From: LMUY01 sp964245075
Lineage (GTDB): Bacteria > Pseudomonadota > Alphaproteobacteria > Acetobacterales > Acetobacteraceae
NCBI GenBank assembly: GCA_964245075.1
Contig: CAXTLC010000003.1
Location: 24,760 to 88,759, forward strand
Direction: 5' to 3'
Length of the DNA stretch: 64,000 bases
Program-made: the position numbers and the translations under genes
Part shown: in pieces, positions 18,151 to 25,705 of the stretch
How the letters are laid out: each line of letters starts with the position of its first letter
Position numbering within the stretch: the first letter of the stretch is position 1
The notes under the pieces: generated by a model
The model's input: only the letters and a program-made list of their open reading frames with translations
Told to the model about the DNA's origin: nothing
The model's database searches: none

Positions 18151-19137
18151 ATGGAACCCCTGGACGCTTTCATGGCCCGCGCCAACGCGGCCTATTACGC
18201 GAGCCACGACCCGTTCGCCGACTTCACCACCGCGCCGGAGATCAGCCAAGCCTTCGGCGAGGTGCTGGGCGCCTGGGCCGCCGTGTCCTGGGAGGCGATG
18301 GGCCGCCCGGACCCGGTGGTGCTGGCCGAAGCCGGCCCCGGCCGCGGCACGCTGATGGCCGATGCGTTGCGCGCCGTGGCCCGGGTGGCGCCCGCGTTCC
18401 GGGCGGCAGCGCGGGTGCACCTGGTGGAGTCCTCCGCCCGGCTGCGCGCCGTGCAGGCGGCGGTGCTGCCGGGGGCGACCTGGCACGGCCGGGTGGAGGA
18501 TGTGCCGCCCGGCCCCGCCATCCTGCTCGCCAACGAGTTCCTCGACGCCCTGCCGATCCGGCAGTTCGTGCGGCGGGACGGGGGCTGGGTGGAACGCTGC
18601 GTGGCGGACGGCGGGTGGGCGGAAGCCAGCCTTGCCCGCGGCGCAGGAGATCCCTTGCCAGCGGAAGGGGAAGAAGGCGCCGGCGGGGAGGGCGAGATCC
18701 GCGAGCAGCGTGACCCGGCGCTCGCCCGCCACCTCGGCGCCCGCTTGCGCGCACACCCCGGCGTGGCCCTGTTCCTCGACTACGGCCCGCTCGCCAGCGG
18801 CCCTGGCGACAGCCTGCAAGCGCTGCGGGACGGGAATCCCGCCGACCCGCTGGCGGACCCGGGCAGCGCCGATCTCACCGCCCACGTCGATTTCGCCGCC
18901 TTCGCCCGCAACTCAGGCTTGCCGGCCCACGGGCCGATCCCGCAGGGCAAGTTCCTCACCCGGCTCGGCCTGTTCGCGCGGGTGAACCGCCTGGCGCAGA
19001 CCCTGCCCTGGCGGGACGCGGCCCGCCTCACGGAAGCCGGGCGCCGCCTGGCCGAGCCGGACCGCATGGGCGGGCTGTTCAAGGCGATGGCGCTGACCTC
19101 CCCCGGCCTGCCGGTCCCGCCAGGGTTCGAGGAATGA
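18151..19137 (+). CDS. SAM-dependent methyltransferase, MidA/NDUFAF7 family
   Basis: A 328-residue class I methyltransferase of the DUF185 family, whose mitochondrial member NDUFAF7 methylates an arginine of complex I. The start region FMARANAAYYASHDPFADFTTAPEISQAFGE, split across residues 8-38, is diagnostic. SAM binding is at AEAGPGRGTLMADALR (about 59-74), and LANEFLDALPIRQF (about 129-142) is the family motif. It follows lgt by 27 bases, in which GATGGCCCC is repeated (18123-18150), and overlaps pgeF by four bases. Complex I assembly is a family-based guess. Confidence 0.88.
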   Translation: MEPLDAFMARANAAYYASHDPFADFTTAPEISQAFGEVLGAWAAVSWEAMGRPDPVVLAEAGPGRGTLMADALRAVARVAPAFRAAARVHLVESSARLRAVQAAVLPGATWHGRVEDVPPGPAILLANEFLDALPIRQFVRRDGGWVERCVADGGWAEASLARGAGDPLPAEGEEGAGGEGEIREQRDPALARHLGARLRAHPGVALFLDYGPLASGPGDSLQALRDGNPADPLADPGSADLTAHVDFAAFARNSGLPAHGPIPQGKFLTRLGLFARVNRLAQTLPWRDAARLTEAGRRLAEPDRMGGLFKAMALTSPGLPVPPGFEE

Positions 19138-19889
19138 CGCCGCCGCATCTCCGGGCAGCGGCGCTCGCCGCCCCGCACGGCTTCTTCACCCGGCAGGGCG
19201 GCGTGTCCACCGGGCCGTTCAGCAGCCTCAATTGCAGCCTCTCGGGCGCGGACGACCCCGCCGCGGTGACGGAAAACCGCCGCCGGGTCGCCCACGCGGT
19301 CGGCGTGACGTCGCTGGCCGGGCTGACGCAGGTGCACGGCGCGGCGGTGGTGGCGGTGGAGGAGCCCTGGCGGCCCGGCGCCGGGCCGCGGGCGGATGCC
19401 ATGGTCACCCGGCGGCCCGGCCTGGGCCTGGCGATCGTCACCGCCGACTGCGCTCCCGTGCTGTTCACCGCCCCCGGTGTCGTGGGCGCGGCCCATGCCG
19501 GCTGGCGCGGCGCGCTGGCGGGCGTGCTGGAAGCCGTGGTGGCCGCCATGGGCGGGCAGGGCGTCACGGCAGCCGTGGGCCCCTGCATCGGCGCCGCGTC
19601 CTACGAGGTGGCGGCGGACATGCGGGATGCGGTGCTGGCCCGGAACGAAGCCGACGCCCGCTTCTTCGCCGACGCCCGGCCCGGGCGCTGGCGGTTCGAC
19701 CTGCCGGGATACTGCACGGCCCGGCTGCTTGCCGCAGGCGCCGCGGCCACGGCGCTGGACGCCGACACGCTGCCCGACGAGGCGCGGTTCTTCAGCCACC
19801 GCCGGCGCACGCTTGCCGGAGGCGGGCCGATCGGCCATCAGGTCTCGGTGATCGCATGCCCTACATCCCGATCTTCGTCGCTCTCCTGA
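19134..19889 (+). CDS. pgeF: PgeF/YfiH family peptidoglycan editing factor (laccase domain)
   Basis: A 251-residue YfiH-type protein. The family removes wrongly incorporated residues from peptidoglycan precursors and has also been called polyphenol oxidase. The metal-binding His/Cys set is visible: TQVHGA (about 63-68), TADCAPVLF (about 103-111), AAHAGWRG (about 119-126) and GPCIG (about 147-151). The usual end, HQVSVIA, is followed by an odd ten-residue tail CPTSRSSSLS created by overlap with a small downstream reading frame. It is coupled to the methyltransferase upstream by a four-base overlap. Confidence 0.9.
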   Translation: MTPPHLRAAALAAPHGFFTRQGGVSTGPFSSLNCSLSGADDPAAVTENRRRVAHAVGVTSLAGLTQVHGAAVVAVEEPWRPGAGPRADAMVTRRPGLGLAIVTADCAPVLFTAPGVVGAAHAGWRGALAGVLEAVVAAMGGQGVTAAVGPCIGAASYEVAADMRDAVLARNEADARFFADARPGRWRFDLPGYCTARLLAAGAAATALDADTLPDEARFFSHRRRTLAGGGPIGHQVSVIACPTSRSSSLS

Positions 19890-19927
19890 TGCTCCTGTTC
19901 GTGTTGTTCGGCTGTGTGCTTAGCTGA
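19856..19927 (+). CDS. Possible 23-residue membrane or lipoprotein micro-ORF
   Basis: ATG at 19856 opens a frame reading MPYIPIFVALLMLLFVLFG then CVLS and stop: one hydrophobic helix, and a lipobox-like LFGC near the end. GGTGA sits just upstream as a possible ribosome-binding site. It overlaps the end of pgeF by 34 bases and contains the GTG start of the next lipoprotein gene, so it could be a real micro-protein or a coupling leader. In such GC-rich DNA a frame this hydrophobic and T-rich is not expected by chance, but no homologue is known to me. Confidence 0.35.
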   Translation: MPYIPIFVALLMLLFVLFGCVLS

Positions 19928-20834
19928 CCGCCTGCTGGTGGCGGCCGTCGCCACCGTGGCGCTGGCCGGGTGCGGGGACCTGCCGCAGCCGTTCCTCGGC
20001 CGCCCCGGCGCCACCGCCATGCGCTTGTCGCAGCCGCCGCCGTCGCGGCTCGCCGTCCCGCCGCCCAGGGACGCGCTGCTGACGGACGCGGCCGCCCGGA
20101 CGTGGTCGGGCGCGGTGGCCAAGGCGCTGGTCGCCATGCAGTTGCCGGCCAATGCCGCGCCGGCGTCCCGGGGGGATTGGCGCCTGGTGCTGACCGCGTC
20201 GCTGAAGGACGGCGCGGTCATCCCGGCCTACACCATTCTGGACCCGCAGGGCGCGCCGCAGGGCACCAGCCAAGGCCCGCCGGTGCCGCCGGGGGACTGG
20301 GCCGCCGGCGGCGCCGGCACCCTGAACGCCGCCGCCGACGAGGAAGCGCCCAAGGTCGTGGACCTGCTCACCGGCATTGAGGCCCGGCGTCAGATGAGCG
20401 ACCCCCACAGCCTGCTGAACCGGCCGCCGGTGCTGTATTTCAAGGGCGTGACCGGCGCGCCGGGCGACGGCGACACGTCGCTGGCCAAGCAGATGACCAC
20501 GCGGCTGCCCACCCTCGGGGACGTGGTGCAGGACACCGGCCAGGGCGCGGACTTCAGCGTGGAAGGCCAGGTGAAGACCGCGCCGGGCGCCCGCAAGACC
20601 ACGCGGATCGAGATCCAGTGGATCGTGGTGGACGCGAAAGGGCAGGAGCGGGGCCGCGTGGTGCAGCTCAACGAGGTGCCGCCGGGTTCGCTGGACAGCT
20701 ACTGGGGCGAGGTCGCGATAGCCGTGGCGGCGGAAGCGGCGGGCGGCGTGCACGAGGTTGTCGTGCAGGCCAGCGGCCGGGCCGGCCCGGCGGCTCCAGC
20801 CTCGTCGAAGCCGGAGCCCGCGCCGGAAGGATGA
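19914..20834 (+). CDS. Putative lipoprotein of unknown function
   Basis: A 306-residue exported lipoprotein. Signal sequence MCLADRLLVAAVATVALAGC ends in a good lipobox (LAGC, Cys20). The mature protein alternates strand-rich stretches (DWRLVLTASLKDGAVIPAYTILD and RIEIQWIVVDAKGQERGRVV, each split by turns) with a disordered Pro/Ala C terminus (about 288-306). No enzyme motif is recognised. The GTG start at 19914 has only weak ribosome-binding signals and lies inside the micro-ORF above. It is 58 bases before prs. Not recognised beyond this; it probably faces the periplasm. Confidence 0.75.
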   Translation: MCLADRLLVAAVATVALAGCGDLPQPFLGRPGATAMRLSQPPPSRLAVPPPRDALLTDAAARTWSGAVAKALVAMQLPANAAPASRGDWRLVLTASLKDGAVIPAYTILDPQGAPQGTSQGPPVPPGDWAAGGAGTLNAAADEEAPKVVDLLTGIEARRQMSDPHSLLNRPPVLYFKGVTGAPGDGDTSLAKQMTTRLPTLGDVVQDTGQGADFSVEGQVKTAPGARKTTRIEIQWIVVDAKGQERGRVVQLNEVPPGSLDSYWGEVAIAVAAEAAGGVHEVVVQASGRAGPAAPASSKPEPAPEG

Positions 20835-20892
20835 CAGGCCGCTGACTGGCTGCTAGAACCCGGCCCACGCAGCCGGATCGGGACCGCGCCCC

Positions 20893-21825
20893 ATGAAGAT
20901 CGTTGCCTGCAACAGCAACCGGCCGCTGGCCGAGGCAGTGGCCGCGAGCCTGAACCTCACGCTGACCCGTGCCTCCATCCGGCGCTTCGCCGACATGGAG
21001 GTGTTCGTGGAGATCCACGAGAACGTCCGCGGCGAGGACGTCTTCGTGCTGCAATCGACCTCCTACCCGGCCAACGACAACCTGATGGAGCTGCTGATCA
21101 CGCTGGACGCGCTGCGGCGGTCGAGCGCCCGGCGGGTGACGGCGGTGGTCCCGTACTTCGGCTATTCCCGGCAGGACCGCAAGACGTCCTCCCGCAGCCC
21201 GATCAGCGCCAAGCTGGTCGCCAACCTGATCACGGAGGCCGGGGCCAACCGGGTGCTGACGCTGGACCTGCACGCCGGGCAGATCCAGGGCTTCTTCGAC
21301 ATCCCGGTGGACAACCTCTACGCCGCGCCGCTGTTCACCGCGGACATCCAGCAGCGTTTCGCCGGGCGGCAGGCGATGATCGTGTCGCCGGACGTGGGCG
21401 GCGTGCTGCGGGCGCGCAACCTGGCATCCCGGCTGAACTGCGACCTGGCCATCGTGGACAAGCGGCGGGAACGCGCCGGCGTGTCGGAGGTGATGAACAT
21501 CATCGGCGAGGTCGAGGGCGCGGACTGCATCCTGGTGGACGACATCGTCGACTCCGGCGGCACGCTGTGCAACGCCGCGACGGCGCTGATCGCGGAAGGC
21601 GCGCACTCGGTCAGCGTGTACGTCACCCACGGCGTGCTGTCCGGGGGCGCGGTGGCGCGCATCGCCTCCTCGCCGATCGAGATGATGACCATCACCGACA
21701 GCATCGAGCCCACGGCGGCGGTGCAGGGCGCCGCCAACCTGCGGACCTTCACCATCGCCCCGCTGCTGGCGGAGGCGATGCGGAGGATCAGCGACGAGAG
21801 CAGCGTCAGCTCGCTGTTCGACTGA
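20893..21825 (+). CDS. prs: Ribose-phosphate pyrophosphokinase
   Basis: A 310-residue class I PRPP synthetase making 5-phosphoribosyl diphosphate from ribose 5-phosphate and ATP for nucleotide, His and Trp synthesis. Marks are SIRRFADMEVFVEI (about 28-41), the flexible catalytic segment GYSRQDRK (about 94-101), the metal site LDLHAGQIQGFF (about 125-136) and the PRPP loop CILVDDIVDSGGTLCNAA (about 213-230). All catalytic residues are intact and length is standard. Confidence 0.96.
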   Translation: MKIVACNSNRPLAEAVAASLNLTLTRASIRRFADMEVFVEIHENVRGEDVFVLQSTSYPANDNLMELLITLDALRRSSARRVTAVVPYFGYSRQDRKTSSRSPISAKLVANLITEAGANRVLTLDLHAGQIQGFFDIPVDNLYAAPLFTADIQQRFAGRQAMIVSPDVGGVLRARNLASRLNCDLAIVDKRRERAGVSEVMNIIGEVEGADCILVDDIVDSGGTLCNAATALIAEGAHSVSVYVTHGVLSGGAVARIASSPIEMMTITDSIEPTAAVQGAANLRTFTIAPLLAEAMRRISDESSVSSLFD

Positions 21826-21838
21826 AAGGAACGCGCCC

Positions 21839-22456
21839 ATGAAGCTGTACTACGCGCCCGGCGCTTGCTCGCTGGGCATCCACGTCATCCTGGAGGAGAT
21901 CGGCAAGCCGTACGAGACCGAGAAGGTCAGCCTCAAGGACGGCGAGCAGTACCAGCCGGCGTATCTCGCGGTCAGCGCCAAGTCCAAGGTGCCTGCCTTG
22001 CGCCGGGACAACGGCAGCGTGCTGACGGAATACGGCGCAATCGCCACCTGGCTGGCGCGGACCAACCCGGACGCCAAGCTCCTGCCGGCCGACCCGGACG
22101 GGGAAGCCCGGGCGATCGAGGCGATGGACTACGTCGTGGCCACCGTCCACATGCAGGGCTTCGCCCGCGTCACGCGGCCGGGCAACTTCGCGCCGAACGA
22201 GGCGGACAGGGAAGCTGTGCAGGCCCGGGGGCGGGACATCTTCGCCAAGGGCCTCGGCTTGCTGAACATGGCGCTTGCGGGCAAGGACTGGGTCGCGGGC
22301 GATTACTCGGTGGCGGACCCGACGCTGTTCTACGTGTCCAGCTGGGCGCCGCGCGCCGGGGTCGAGCTGCCCACCCACGTGGCGGCGCATTTTGCCCGCA
22401 TGAAGGCCCGCCCGGCGGTGCGGCGCACGCTGGCCGCCGAAGGGCTGCCTGCTTGA
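21839..22456 (+). CDS. Glutathione S-transferase, beta-like class
   Basis: A 205-residue GST. The N-terminal thioredoxin-like domain begins MKLYYAPGACSLGIHVILEE, with Cys10 and Ser11 as in bacterial beta-class enzymes, and KVPAL (about 50-54) supplies the cis-Pro. A helical C-terminal domain follows with the N-capping segment WVAGDYSVADPTLFY. It lies 13 bases after prs behind AAAGGAA. The substrate is not predictable. Confidence 0.9.
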   Translation: MKLYYAPGACSLGIHVILEEIGKPYETEKVSLKDGEQYQPAYLAVSAKSKVPALRRDNGSVLTEYGAIATWLARTNPDAKLLPADPDGEARAIEAMDYVVATVHMQGFARVTRPGNFAPNEADREAVQARGRDIFAKGLGLLNMALAGKDWVAGDYSVADPTLFYVSSWAPRAGVELPTHVAAHFARMKARPAVRRTLAAEGLPA

Positions 22457-23064
22457 GCCTTGGCGGCCTGAACACCCTGCCGGCCCGCGCCTTCTGGTTC
22501 CTGCGCCACGGGGAAACGGACTGGAACGTGCAGGGGATCAGCCAGGGGCGCACGGACATCCCGCTGAATGCCACCGGCGTCGCCCAGGCGGCCGCCGCCG
22601 CGCAGGCGCTGCGCGGGCGCGGCATCGCCAGCATCGTCAGCTCTCCCCTCGGACGCGCCCGCGTCACGGCGGAGGCCGCGGGCACGGTGCTGGGGCTGCC
22701 GGTCTCGATCGTGGAAGACTTGCAGGAGGTGTGCTTCGGCGTGCACGAGGGCACGTTGCAGCATGCTTCCTGGTTCATCGCCTGGATCGCCGGCGAGCAC
22801 ACGCCCGAGGGCGCGGAAAGCTTCGCCGAACTGCGCCGCCGCGCCGTGGCCGGGGTGGCGGCCGCCTTGGCGCAGCCTTCCCCGGTGCTGGTGGTGGCCC
22901 ACGGCGCGCTGTTCCGGGCGCTGCGGGCGGAGATGAACCTGCCGGCCGACATCCGCACGCCCAACGCGCTGCCGCTGTTCTGCGAGCCGGGGCGGCACCC
23001 GGGGGAGCCATGGTTGCTGACCGCCGTCACAAATAGCGGCCCGGCGAGGCCCGCGAACGCCTGA
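22453..23064 (+). CDS. Histidine phosphatase family protein
   Basis: A 203-residue phosphoglycerate-mutase-like phosphatase. The catalytic RHG motif is FLRHGETDWN (about 17-26); the second histidine is in VVAHGALFRAL (about 140-150); SSPLGRARVTAE supplies the conserved arginine. The start is taken as TTG 22453, which overlaps the GST stop by four bases (TTGA) and fits the coupled style of this region; no ATG lies before the RHG motif. Substrates of this family are diverse, so the specific role is open. Confidence 0.85.
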   Translation: MSLGGLNTLPARAFWFLRHGETDWNVQGISQGRTDIPLNATGVAQAAAAAQALRGRGIASIVSSPLGRARVTAEAAGTVLGLPVSIVEDLQEVCFGVHEGTLQHASWFIAWIAGEHTPEGAESFAELRRRAVAGVAAALAQPSPVLVVAHGALFRALRAEMNLPADIRTPNALPLFCEPGRHPGEPWLLTAVTNSGPARPANA

Positions 23065-23089
23065 CAGCGCCGGCCGAAGCCCCTAGGTT

Positions 23090-23740
23090 ATGCGGGTGCT
23101 GACCGACCTGCCCAACTTGCTGACGCTGTCGCGCATCGGGGCGATTCCCGTGCTGGTCCTCCTTGCCGCGCTTCGCACCCCGGTGGGCGACCTGCTGGCG
23201 ACGCTGCTGTTCATCGCGGCCGGGCTCACCGACTGGCTGGACGGCCACCTGGCGCGCACCCGCCGGCAGCAGTCGGACATCGGCCGCATGCTGGACCCGA
23301 TCGCCGACAAGCTGCTGGTCGGCGCCACGCTGATGCTGCTGGCCGGGCTCGGCCGCTTCCCGAATGGCGGGCTGTACCCGGCGATCGTGATCCTGTTGCG
23401 GGAGATCATGGTCAGCGGCCTGCGCGAGTACCTGGCCGGGTTGCGCATTGGCCTGCCTGTCACCCGGCTGGCGAAATGGAAGACCGGCTTCCAGATGGGC
23501 GCGCTCGGCACGCTGCTGGCGGGAAACTCGGTGGCTGGGCTGCTGCACGTCCCGCTGCCCGTGTCCGCCATCGGGGAGGGCATGCTGTGGGTCGCGGCGG
23601 CGCTGACGCTGGTGACCGGCTGGGACTACCTGCGCGCCGGCCTGCGGCACGTGGCTGAGCGGTCGCGCGGCCTCGGAGAACCCAGGCGGGGCGAGCCGAG
23701 GCTGGCCAAGCCGAGGCTGGGCGAACCGAGCGGACCCTGA
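23090..23740 (+). CDS. pgsA: CDP-diacylglycerol-glycerol-3-phosphate 3-phosphatidyltransferase
   Basis: A 216-residue membrane enzyme of phosphatidylglycerol synthesis. The catalytic signature D-x2-DG-x2-AR-x8-G-x3-D-x3-D is exact (DWLDGHLARTRR then GRMLDPIADK, about 48-74). It starts with NLLTLSRI, as PgsA proteins do, and has four to six hydrophobic helices. The end carries a short degenerate repeat (GEPRRGEPRLAKPRLGEPS) coded by a direct DNA repeat at 23680-23735. Its stop overlaps the mobB start by one base. Confidence 0.92.
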   Translation: MRVLTDLPNLLTLSRIGAIPVLVLLAALRTPVGDLLATLLFIAAGLTDWLDGHLARTRRQQSDIGRMLDPIADKLLVGATLMLLAGLGRFPNGGLYPAIVILLREIMVSGLREYLAGLRIGLPVTRLAKWKTGFQMGALGTLLAGNSVAGLLHVPLPVSAIGEGMLWVAAALTLVTGWDYLRAGLRHVAERSRGLGEPRRGEPRLAKPRLGEPSGP

Positions 23741-24249
23741 TGGCCGCCGTGTTGGGCATCGCCGGCTGGTCCGGCGCCGGCAAGACCACCTTGATCGAGG
23801 CGGTGCTGCCCCGCCTGCGCGCGGCGGGCCTGCTCGTCTCCACCGTCAAGCACGCCCATGGCGGCGCCGAGCTGGACCGGCCCGGCAAGGATAGCTGGCG
23901 CCACCGGCAGGCCGGCGCGCGGGAAGTGCTGGTCGCGTCGCCGGGCCGCTGGGCCTTGATGCATGAGGAAGAGGGAGCGGAGTGGGACTTGCCCGACCTG
24001 CTCGCGCGCATGGGGCCGGCGGACCTGGTGCTGGTGGAAGGTTTCCGGCGCTATCCGTTCGCCAAGCTGGAGGTGTACCGCCCGGCGCTGGGCAAGCCTC
24101 CGCTTTGGCCCGATTGGCCGGATGTCGTGGCGGTTGCAACCGACGGGATAGTTCCGGATTGCGGGCGCACGCTGCTTCCGTTAGCCAACGATTGTAAGAT
24201 TGCCACATGGATTGTGGCATACGTGCAAGGCACGGTCGCGAAACCTTGA
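23740..24249 (+). CDS. mobB: Molybdopterin-guanine dinucleotide biosynthesis protein B
   Basis: A 169-residue P-loop GTP-binding protein. Walker A is GWSGAGKTTL (about 9-18), then the typical STVKHAHGG (about 34-42), DSWRHRQAGA (about 50-59) and LVLVEGFRRYPFAKLEVYR (about 95-113), all MobB signatures. It helps MobA attach GMP to molybdopterin. With moaD and moaE close downstream it forms a molybdenum-cofactor group, broken only by a lipoprotein gene. Confidence 0.92.
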   Translation: MAAVLGIAGWSGAGKTTLIEAVLPRLRAAGLLVSTVKHAHGGAELDRPGKDSWRHRQAGAREVLVASPGRWALMHEEEGAEWDLPDLLARMGPADLVLVEGFRRYPFAKLEVYRPALGKPPLWPDWPDVVAVATDGIVPDCGRTLLPLANDCKIATWIVAYVQGTVAKP

Positions 24250-24276
24250 GCCAGCCGCGCGCGCAAGGCACATTCC

Positions 24277-25002
24277 ATGTACCCGGCCTTTGGCCGCTTG
24301 AGGAGCCTTTTCCGAATGCGGCGTAGCATATTGACCATCTTCTCGGTTTTCGGCGCGGGCCTGCTGTCGGGCTGCACCGGAACGGGAGTGTTCTTTGATC
24401 ACACGACGCAGTGGTTCTCGCGCGATCCGAACATGCCGGCTGGCAGCAGCGAGACTTTCCTGTCCATCCGCGGCGAGAAGGTGGACATCCCGCCGCTGGT
24501 CCCGGAATCCGGAAACGTCTGGCCCACGAACAACAGCCGGGACCTGACGTTGCAGGACGTGCAGAAGCAGCAGGACGAGGAGATCCGCCGCAATGGCGGG
24601 CAGCCCTCCGGCCAGCAGCCGGCCCAGCAACCCGGGCAGCCGCCAGGGCCGTCCGCGGGGCAGGCTCCCGGGCAGCTTCCCACCGGCGCCGCGCCAGGCG
24701 CCGGGTCGAGCAGCCCGCCGCCGCCCGGCTCCAACCCGAGGGTCAACCGCGCCAACGACGCCGACCGCGGCCTGCCGGGCGTGGCCGCGCAACCGCCGCC
24801 GCCGCCATTGCCCAGCAACCGCACGGTGCAAACGCCGAACGGCCCCTCGGTGGACGTCACCGGCCAGGGTACCGGCCGCGGCTACCGGCAGCTCGAGTCG
24901 CCCACGCCGGGCGGCAGCGGCATCCTGGTGCCGAACGGCAACGGCACCAGCACCTTGATCCGCCCGGACGGCAGCGTGCAGACGGTGCCGACGCGGCCGT
25001 GA
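24277..25002 (+). CDS. Proline/glutamine-rich putative lipoprotein
   Basis: A 241-residue exported protein. A basic start leads to a hydrophobic stretch ending in LLSGC (Cys about 32), a lipobox; the true start may be MRRSILTIFSVFG at about residue 14 (24316). The mature N-terminal part (about 60-105) is folded-looking; residues about 105-185 are low-complexity, rich in Gln, Pro and Gly (QPGQPPGPSAGQAPGQL); the C terminus is Gly/Ser/Thr-rich. No enzyme motif is seen. It lies inside the Mo-cofactor gene group and overlaps moaD by four bases. Probably a periplasmic envelope protein; function unknown. Confidence 0.72.
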   Translation: MYPAFGRLRSLFRMRRSILTIFSVFGAGLLSGCTGTGVFFDHTTQWFSRDPNMPAGSSETFLSIRGEKVDIPPLVPESGNVWPTNNSRDLTLQDVQKQQDEEIRRNGGQPSGQQPAQQPGQPPGPSAGQAPGQLPTGAAPGAGSSSPPPPGSNPRVNRANDADRGLPGVAAQPPPPPLPSNRTVQTPNGPSVDVTGQGTGRGYRQLESPTPGGSGILVPNGNGTSTLIRPDGSVQTVPTRP

Positions 25003-25256
25003 CGCTCCGCCTCCTCTACTTCGCGGCGTTGCGGGAGCGGATGGGCCGGGCGGAGGAGCGTCTGCCGCTCCCGGAGGGCATCGCCACCGTCGGCGCGCTG
25101 GCGGCATGGCTGCGGCAGCGCGACGCGGCGGGCAGCGCCGCCTTCGCGCCGCAGGCGAGCGTGCGGGCGGCTGTGAACCAGGTCTTCGCCCAACCGGCAG
25201 CCCCGGTTGCGGACGGGGACGAGGTTGCGTTCTTCCCGCCCGTGACCGGGGGATGA
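24999..25256 (+). CDS. moaD: Molybdopterin synthase small subunit (MoaD)
   Basis: An 85-residue ubiquitin-like sulfur carrier. It begins VTLRLLYFAALRERMG, typical of MoaD, and ends in the required Gly-Gly (FFPPVTGG), which is adenylated and thiocarboxylated by MoeB. NQVFAQPAAPVADGDEVAFFPPV is the usual C-terminal stretch, split at residues 61-83. The GTG start overlaps the upstream stop, and the stop overlaps the moaE start (ATGA). Confidence 0.92.
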   Translation: MTLRLLYFAALRERMGRAEERLPLPEGIATVGALAAWLRQRDAAGSAAFAPQASVRAAVNQVFAQPAAPVADGDEVAFFPPVTGG

Positions 25257-25705
25257 CCCCGACCGTCCGCGTCCAGGCCGAGCCGTTCGACATCGCGGCC
25301 GAGTTCGCGGCGCTGGCCGCCGGGCGGACGGATGTCGGCGGCATCGGCAGCTTCGTCGGCGTGGTGCGCGACGACCCGGCGCGGCGGCTGGAGAGCCTCA
25401 CGCTCGAGCACTATCCCGGCATGACGGAAGCCGCGATGGCCGCCATCGTGGCCGAAGCGTGCCGCCGCTGGCAGCTTGCGGGATGCACGGTGCTGCACCG
25501 CGTCGGCTGCCTCCGGCCAGGGGACGGCATCGTTCTGGTGCTGGCCGCCGCCGGGCACCGGGGGGCGGCGCTGGAGGCGAGCGCGTTCCTGATCGATTGG
25601 CTGAAGACCCGCGCCCCGTTCTGGAAGCGGGAACGCTATGCCGATGGCGAGGAGCGCTGGGTGGAGGCGCGCGCGGGCGACGACGAGGCGGCCGCACGCT
25701 GGTGA
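25253..25705 (+). CDS. moaE: Molybdopterin synthase catalytic subunit (MoaE)
   Basis: A 150-residue MoaE that inserts two sulfurs into precursor Z with MoaD. Motifs are GGIGSFVGVVRDD (about 27-39), LTLEHYPGMTEAAM (about 48-61), HRVGCLRPGD (about 84-93) and the active-site stretch KTRAPFWKRE (about 119-128), where the two lysines lie. Start is fixed by the four-base overlap with moaD; the stop overlaps the next gene's GTG. Confidence 0.93.
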   Translation: MTPTVRVQAEPFDIAAEFAALAAGRTDVGGIGSFVGVVRDDPARRLESLTLEHYPGMTEAAMAAIVAEACRRWQLAGCTVLHRVGCLRPGDGIVLVLAAAGHRGAALEASAFLIDWLKTRAPFWKRERYADGEERWVEARAGDDEAAARW

